From NCBI GenBank assembly GCA_030015575.1, contig JASDDO010000001.1, positions 518,997,772 to 519,061,771 on the forward strand: a stretch of 64,000 nucleotides of DNA, read 5' to 3'. Each line of letters opens with the position of its first letter. Within the stretch, counting starts at the first letter, position 1. The position numbers and the translations under genes are program-made. The DNA comes from Agapanthus africanus. Taxonomy: Eukaryota > Streptophyta > Magnoliopsida > Asparagales > Amaryllidaceae. A model generated the notes under the pieces. It saw only the letters and a program-made list of their open reading frames with translations. It did not search any database and was not told where the DNA came from. Shown piece by piece: positions 57,719 to 64,000 of the stretch.

Positions 57719-58853
57719 GGTGTGTAATGCTCGCGCCGCGGAAGCCGCGGCCAAGATGGAAGCGAAAACAATGATTTTATGTAAGCACAAAACACACATA
57801 CCCTAGGATTCACACCAAACACCTAAACTAGCAAACTAAACATGCAAGGGTTTAGAAAATCACAACCTTCGACCTTCACAGAGAGGTGGTCAAGCGCCGG
57901 GGAGGGCTATGCTCTCAATCGCCGAGGGCTAGTGCCACGTCCGCTCCCCTAACTTCGTGTGCACCTAATTGTGGAAGACCCCTCCAAGCTCGTAGACGCC
58001 GAGAACGCGCTTGAAAGGCGGCCACGCTTACCGAAGAAGATCCACCCAATGGAAACCGATAAAGGTTCCGACCGACGCTCTAAACTTGCTAAGGATGGAT
58101 TGTGGGTGATGTAGGAATTTTTTTACTAATTTTTCCTCTCAATATCCATGCTCAAAAGAGCAAGAAGAGGGAAGAGGAGGAGGTGAGGAAAGTTGCTAAG
58201 TGTTTTCATCCATGAAGCAAAAACTAGAATGTATAATCAATCATCCAAGTGTAGAAAAGAATGGCTTCTATTTTTACAACCATGGAAAAATAGTGCACCC
58301 AAATGATTTTTATCAATATTAAAAACCAAATCCATACCTACAACCATGCCTCATGCCACCTCACCCTCCACCTCATTTCCATTTGATTTTCTAAAAATAA
58401 AATCAAATATGAGGTGTCCTTCTTCTAGAAGCATTCCCGTATAAATACGGAATACTTCACCCGGTATATGTATTGCTATATATACGCATATCTGTATAAA
58501 AATACGAATAGCACCAAAAAGAGAAAATGAATAGTGAATAATAATACTAATATATATATATATATATAAATCATTAAATCAAAACCTGATTTAATAATCC
58601 AGCTTAATCCTAAGTTGATTAGTTTTATCAACCGTCCGATTAAAGTCTGCGTATCCCGTACACGTATTTAATTAAACCCCTACATGTACCAAGGTACGGC
58701 CCCTAAATCTATCGCCTGAACCGGGAAAACCATCTGTGTGGGACTCTAAAGACTCGATAATACGCTGACAGTGGGTTTAACCACAAGCATGTCAGTGGCA
58801 TTAGCTGTATGTAACGGATACCCAGATACTTGCCGAAAGGGTAGGTCGACAAT
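57719..58853 (-). mobile_element. Copia-like LTR, minus orientation, left part
   Basis: Begins TGTGTAATGCTCGCGCCGCG, compare TGTAAGTGCACGGCGGCG at 683. GGGACTCTAAAGACTCG at 58740 and the phrase up to 58853 correspond to 1830-1925. Interrupted at 58854 by a solo LTR; resumes at 61700. Confidence 0.65.
58849..58853 (+). repeat. Target-site duplication ACAAT, left copy
   Basis: ACAAT here and at 61695-61699 flank the solo chromovirus LTR. Confidence 0.9.
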
Positions 58854-61694
58854 TGTCACGCACCGCTTCCCAGAGTACGCCAGATTGGGCACGTGACATA
58901 CCCAACCATGCTACCTGTGGGTAGGAAGTATCCATCCACAGTCACATTACGGTTGTAGAGATATCAAGAACAAGATAAAACTATCTAAAACATGTCCATA
59001 ATCCAGAATAACAGGAGTCGATAATAAATAAATGCGGAAGCAAATGATCCAATACAAATAACTGAAAAGTATGTCCCATAATGCGGGCTCACATCAAGAA
59101 ATAAATGCAGGAAATAAAGCTAACTACTACTGAACTCACAGCTCAGCCTGCTGGCTGAAGTGCTCCATCTCGGACTGCGACAGCGGTACAGAATCTGGGC
59201 CATGCAAAACCCAGACGTCAGCGCGTCATGTCATCAAGTAATATAATATGAACAGTGCAACAGGCAATGCAAAATAAATATGAATACAGCAAGAATAACA
59301 ATAATATGAATCATATCAGTACAGGGTAGCGTGCAGTGGGTAAACTAAACTGTTCTATCAGGTTTTCTATTCTAAAGTCTTTGAAACCAAATTGATGAAT
59401 CATCGATGTAACTCAATAGTATCTCGTGCATGCCCGGGACTACGGTCAAGACTCTCGGGGCTGAGTCCGAGACGTGCCGCTAGGCAGTAACAGGTAGCAG
59501 GATGGGCGAGTGATGTCAGCATCATCACTCCGGGGCTGGCCTAGCCTGTAAGACTGATCAGAACAGGTATCGAACTGTTGAATTACAAGTCAGGTTTCAT
59601 CTTTGATTTCCCCATACCCCCAAGTTATGTATGTCGGGTCAGGTATTCAGTAATCAAGAACTAATGCCAACACAGAATCAGGTAAAATCAGGTTTGTCTG
59701 GATAGACAACAGGAACGGTCCATGAGGTTTACATGTCAGGTTTGTTGGCATTAGACACAAGATCAGGTAACGGGTCGGGTCATGGTACATCAGGTCAAGT
59801 CAACAGTATACGGTACCATGTCAGGTATATCAATATATATATGTAGCAAGTCAGGTCAAGATGTAAACAATATCGTGGGTGTGCTCACATTCAGTTATAT
59901 AATCTAGCATGGGTATCAACAACATGAGATAAGCAATAAATTAAGTAATAGGCAGTTTCATTCAATTTGCAATACAGTTATCAAATTTATCACAGAGATG
60001 ATTACAGGAGTGCAGTAAGACAAGTATAGCCGTTTAGTCATGCTAACAAGTTTAAGAACCCTTAGAGGTGCAATAATTTATGTAACGGTTCAGTACAGCT
60101 ATTTCAGGTTAAATGCATACGAGTGTCCGAATGTAACAGAACTACAGGGATAAATGCCACAAGCTATTTTAACAATAAAATGTGATTGAACAGGTAAATA
60201 TGATTATTAGGTTCAATTTGCAAACTGTAAGTTCCATGTTTAACAGTAAAATGATATAATGCAATATTGTACCCGAAAATGGGAAACGATTGTACCAAGT
60301 TAAATTTTATAGGTTTAGGGTGTCAATATATATATGTAAATATTGTATAGCATGTAGCAAGGGGTACTTGCCTCGACGGGTCGCGAACCGGGAAAAACGG
60401 AACGTAAACGTCGGCGGGAAAACTTGCGACGGCCGCACGGTTCACGGATTGAACCCAAACAACGAACAATGGAACCACACGGGTCGGGGTACCTCGCTGG
60501 AATGTCGGGTCACGTCGTCGGCATCACCGGATTCCGGCCAAGTTCAGAACACTAAACGGTCACGATACACAACCAAGAAGAGAAAGAAAAACAGATAAGA
60601 AAGAAAGTAGGAATTGAGAAGGGTGCTCACGATGATCCGTGGGACGGGTGGTGACGGTCGATTTCGTCGACGGAGCTCCGGCGGTGGCCTACGGCGGCAG
60701 CGACGAGATCTTGCAGTTCAGAACTCTACAGAAAAATGGAAAGAGAGGAAAGGGAAGAGGAAGGAGACGGATAGGTAAGCTTACAGGGGTTGAACGAGGG
60801 CCGAGCACGGAGGCAAGACCGTCGGCGGCGGCAGATCCGGCGTGCAACGTGTGTGCAGAGGTGCGCGGGTCTGGTCGGGGTGCACCGGGAGAAGGGAGAA
60901 GGAGGAGGGAGGCGCGGTGGATCGGTCGAGGTCGAGGAGGCGACGACGCTGGTGATGGTGGTGTCGGCGCTGGGGCTGCGGCGGCGAGGAGGGAGGCGGC
61001 GGCAGGGTTCGTGATGGGTTCTCTGTACTCGTGAGAAAAATATGGAGGGGGAAAGAAATTTAAATATAGGAGAGAGAGAAAGAAATTTGAGGGAGAGCGA
61101 GAGAGATTTGAGGGAGAGAGAGAGAGAGATTTGAGGGAGAGAGAGAGAATGGGAAAGGGCCCCACGGGAAATAGTCGTTCGCTGATTGGCTGGAACGAAA
61201 CTGATTGTTAGGAATAGGTTTAGTTAAAAGATTTAGGAATATAAAGGAAATATATTATGGTTTAAAGAATATTAAAATTTGGGATTTTGGCGTCAAATAA
61301 AACATTTCCAAATTGCGCCCGGGTTGTGTCCAAAAATTCGAAATTGAAATAATAGGATTTTAAGCGGGATCCAAATTTTAAAATGAAGTGTCTTATGATT
61401 AAAATGCATACCCCCAAAACGGACACATGTACGTGCACGTAGCCATCCAAACTCGCCCGTTTACTGAACGGGACGAGAACACGATGCGCGGACGCTACAA
61501 CGGGGTTAGGGGTGTCAAGTAGGCCAAGATGAATATTTTTAATTTTATTTTAGATGCCAAAAATTGTTATATGCAAAAATGACCTTGCCGGGTAAAATTT
61601 TACAGTAAGCAACAACAAGCAAGCTAGATGAAAAGAGTACCACATTATACTCAAACAGTAACAGAAATTAGTAGTATTGGGCTCGGGTGTTACA
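58854..61694 (-). mobile_element. Solo chromovirus-type LTR
   Basis: 2841 bp, TGTCACGCACCGCTTCCCAG to GCTCGGGTGTTACA. Homologous along its length to the chromovirus 5' LTR (15218-17285 plus 33997-34803), for instance CATACCCCCAAAACGGACAC at 61409. It has perfect ACAAT flanks and no interior, so it is a solo LTR. Confidence 0.9.
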
Positions 61695-61699
61695 ACAAT

Positions 61700-62111
61700 T
61701 AAGTACGTCATTACCCTACTGAGCCTGAATGTGACAATCTCCGTACAGTCCGGTCTTTTCGTCTAAAAGTATCGTATATCGGGTCTAGAGGGTGGATAAC
61801 GTCAAACCCCTAATATCCCAATGAGCCGTGTCGGAGTCAAGCACATCACCAACAGAGATACTACTGAATGAGTATCATAAAATCTCATCCACCGTGGCCA
61901 CGGATTTAGGGTGATGGCCAACCGAACACAGCGCAACATCGACTCCTAATACCAGGAGAGATGAATCCCTGACAACCGATCACTGCCTCCATGTGTCTCG
62001 GGACTACACCCAACTAAAACCTGTTTGCATGACTCCTTTGAGCCATGGTAGGGTAGTAATCTAAGTACAGTGGGAACTCACACGAGACAAATGACAATCT
62101 CAGGTCAAAGG
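61700..62111 (-). mobile_element. Copia-like LTR, minus orientation, right part
   Basis: Continues the LTR from 58853; CCCTACTGAGCCTGAATGTG to CACGAGACAAATGACAATCT matches 1960-2350. Cut at 62111 by a gypsy LTR. Confidence 0.7.
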
Positions 62112-64000
62112 TGTAACGACTCAAATTTTACCGTATGAAAATTTTCAAGTTAATGTATAGAATAGAGTTGTAAGCCTGAATACAAGTTATAAATTTAATT
62201 TGTTTAAGAAAAGCAAGAAACAACTTGTAGTTCATTGGTAAAGCCTTACATTGCTGTGATATAGCTCCTGTGTTCGAATCCCATCAGCCATATATATTTT
62301 TACTGATTTTTATTTTAAACTTTTTGGAAGCCCAAAAGTTTACACGTACAATATACATAAAAATGAAAAGTCATGGAAAATCAAACATGTGCTGAATGAT
62401 ATATGAACTGACCTAGACACGTGGCAAGAATCCAAGACCCAAACCCATACAGGTGGCCGGCCAGATGGCCTATAGGGTCGGCGGCGCCAGCTCCCCGTTG
62501 GGAATGCTTCCATGTTTTGAACCCCAGTCCTTTGGCCTACCCCCACTACTCCCATACTGTTTGATTTACCTGTAAATTAACAGAGAGATTAAAATCACCA
62601 TTAATCCAAGTTTAAATGGATTTTTAATTCACTTTTCAATTCTTAAAACCCTAATTCTACCCTATAAATACAACCCTACACCCTAACCCTCTTCATTCTG
62701 AAATCTTTTGTTAAAATTCTTAAAAATTTCCAAGTCAAAGAAGAGTACAAGTAGAGTTAGCACTAGGTCAATTTCCGACGACGATTCGAGACGATTCCGA
62801 CGACCCTGCGACTCTATGAAGCTATCAAACGTTCTCTCAACCTCCCCTCTATTCTCTAAGCTAGTAAGTTCCCTCTCTTACCTTCTTTTCACATCTCAAA
62901 ACTTCTTCTTTTCAATGATGACGGTAAGTGGAATTATACCGACATGCATTTCTAAAACTTTTTAAAATAACAACTTTTCTTAAGAACTAATTATCTAAAT
63001 CATTATAGTTTGTTTGTTAAAAATTAAACAATAATTATAAATAAGTTTCATTTCAAAACTCCATATAAAACAACTTTTATTACGCTTTTATGTTTAAATA
63101 CCATAAAATTACATATGACATCTTTTATCACTTTTGCTTGTATTACCTTTAGAAAATCTCACGATGTAATGACCTACCTCTCACAACATGCATCATGACA
63201 TAGCACGATTAGCTTTTAACAATATATATTTTGGGACAAATACGACTTTTACATTAAAATACCATAAACTATTAAAAACCGTATTCTTTAAACTGCATTA
63301 TTTAAATTCCTTGCGATTGTGCCTCTACAATCCACTTTTGGGGAATCCGATTCGGTTGGTGCGGGTTATCGCACATCCATCAAACTAGTAGAGCGAGATG
63401 CAGACCTCCTCACGGAGCATACGATCTGGATGGAATTTTTAATGCAATTTTTAAGAAAAACGCGATTTTCTATTTAATAAATAAAATTTAATAATTATAT
63501 ATAAATATTATCAAACCATCTATTTTAAATATATAATAAATTCCATATTTTTCGAAACAAAAGAAAAGAATTACAAGTTTCATGAAAATACCATCAGGAA
63601 TCCATTCATGTCAAGTTTACACTAAAATACCTTGAACTATTCAATATATATGTGTATGTGTGTGTGTGTGTGTGTGTGTAATCACTAATATACCTCATTA
63701 TATAAAATTCACATCCATGACAATTCTAAATAACATAAATAATTACTTAAGATTTTTTTTGAAAGTATATCAAAAAAATATTTTTCATAAACCCCCCTCA
63801 AGTTATATTAAGTTACAATAAGGACCCTAGTAGATATAAGTTTAAGCGGGACCAATTCTCTTGAGCCTTAGGGGGTCGGAGAAAGTAGGTGCTTGCCTAT
63901 TTAAGGTAAAAAACTAACACCGGATTATCAAATGGTAATTGTCTTGGAAAAAAGAAATAAATCCTGTCGTCCATGTGCAGTAGTTACCAATAACTCCAAA
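62112..64000 (+). mobile_element. Gypsy LTR (tRNA-module family), 5' part, runs off window
   Basis: Begins TGTAACGACTCAAATTTTAC and is homologous, inverted, to 23915 down to about 22030; 63781-64000 also matches 2985-3200. U3 to mid-LTR only; the end and any interior lie outside the window. A (TG)n run is at 63655-63679. No gene. Confidence 0.8.
62228..62280 (+). other. tRNA-like Pol III A/B-box module in LTR
   Basis: TAGTTCATTGG fits the A-box consensus TRGYNNANNNG perfectly; GTTCGAATC, starting 44 bases later, fits the B box GWTCRANNC perfectly. It is followed by CCATCAGCCA. The acceptor stem does not close (the 5' side does not pair with ATCAGCC), so it is not a working tRNA gene. Confidence 0.7.

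Noticed and set aside
60639-61165. Gly/Arg-rich ORFs on both strands
   Set aside because: Same GC-rich LTR segment as 16690-17280, in a solo LTR; composition artefact.
62221-62292. Functional tRNA gene
   Set aside because: A and B boxes are good, but acceptor and T stems do not close.

Overview
This window looks like plant nuclear DNA, almost certainly repeat-rich heterochromatin. I recognise no host gene. It is a stack of LTR retrotransposons inserted into one another, and evidence for a plant is the set of plant lineages seen: Ty3/gypsy chromovirus (Tekay/Del-like), Tat/Ogre-Retand-like, Athila-like, Ty1/copia SIRE/Angela-like LTRs, and primer-binding sites matching plant initiator tRNA-Met.

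Left part (1-10704): a minus-strand copia leader, PBS and 2.2 kb LTR (1-2870) sit inside the 3' part of a gypsy LTR (2871-4132). Next comes a decayed minus-strand Tat/Ogre gag-RT remnant (about 4570-6130), then 4.5 kb of AT-rich DNA with microsatellites and no recognisable gene.

Middle (10705-34803): a minus-strand chromovirus with pol (11596-14547), PBS (15196-15208) and a 5' LTR split in two. A 16.7 kb plus-strand Tat/Retand-like element (17286-33991, TSD GTTAG) is inserted in that LTR. It has gag, PR, RT, two RNase H regions and INT, then an unusual 3' region: a small antisense ORF with its own TATA box, an array of eight 86-bp hairpin monomers, and a long antisense ORF with a TATA box and two introns. 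Two solo LTRs interrupt it: one in RT (21093-23915, TSD GGATG) and one in the long antisense ORF (28755-30570), the latter carrying a GC-rich 58-bp minisatellite full of CACGTG motifs.

Right part (34804-64000): a minus-strand Athila-like pol (35667-38503 plus 45174-45719) is split by a very young element with almost no internal sequence (38504-45168, TSD AGTCT). It is followed by a young non-autonomous TR-GAG-like element (45720-55922, TSD GTTAT) that encodes only a zinc-knuckle Gag fragment and an acidic ORF. Then come two facing copia LTRs, a solo chromovirus LTR (58854-61694, TSD ACAAT) and the start of another gypsy LTR (62112 onward).

The two young non-autonomous elements share their U5 terminus and a pre-polypurine hairpin with the chromovirus, so they look like parasites of its integration machinery. 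Most in-frame stops I checked in the old pol genes are CAA/CAG/CGA/TGG-to-stop transitions in otherwise unshifted frames, as expected from deamination of methylated DNA. Most promising signals: the covarying hairpin array, the paired antisense units, and tRNA-like A/B-box modules at fixed places inside related LTRs.
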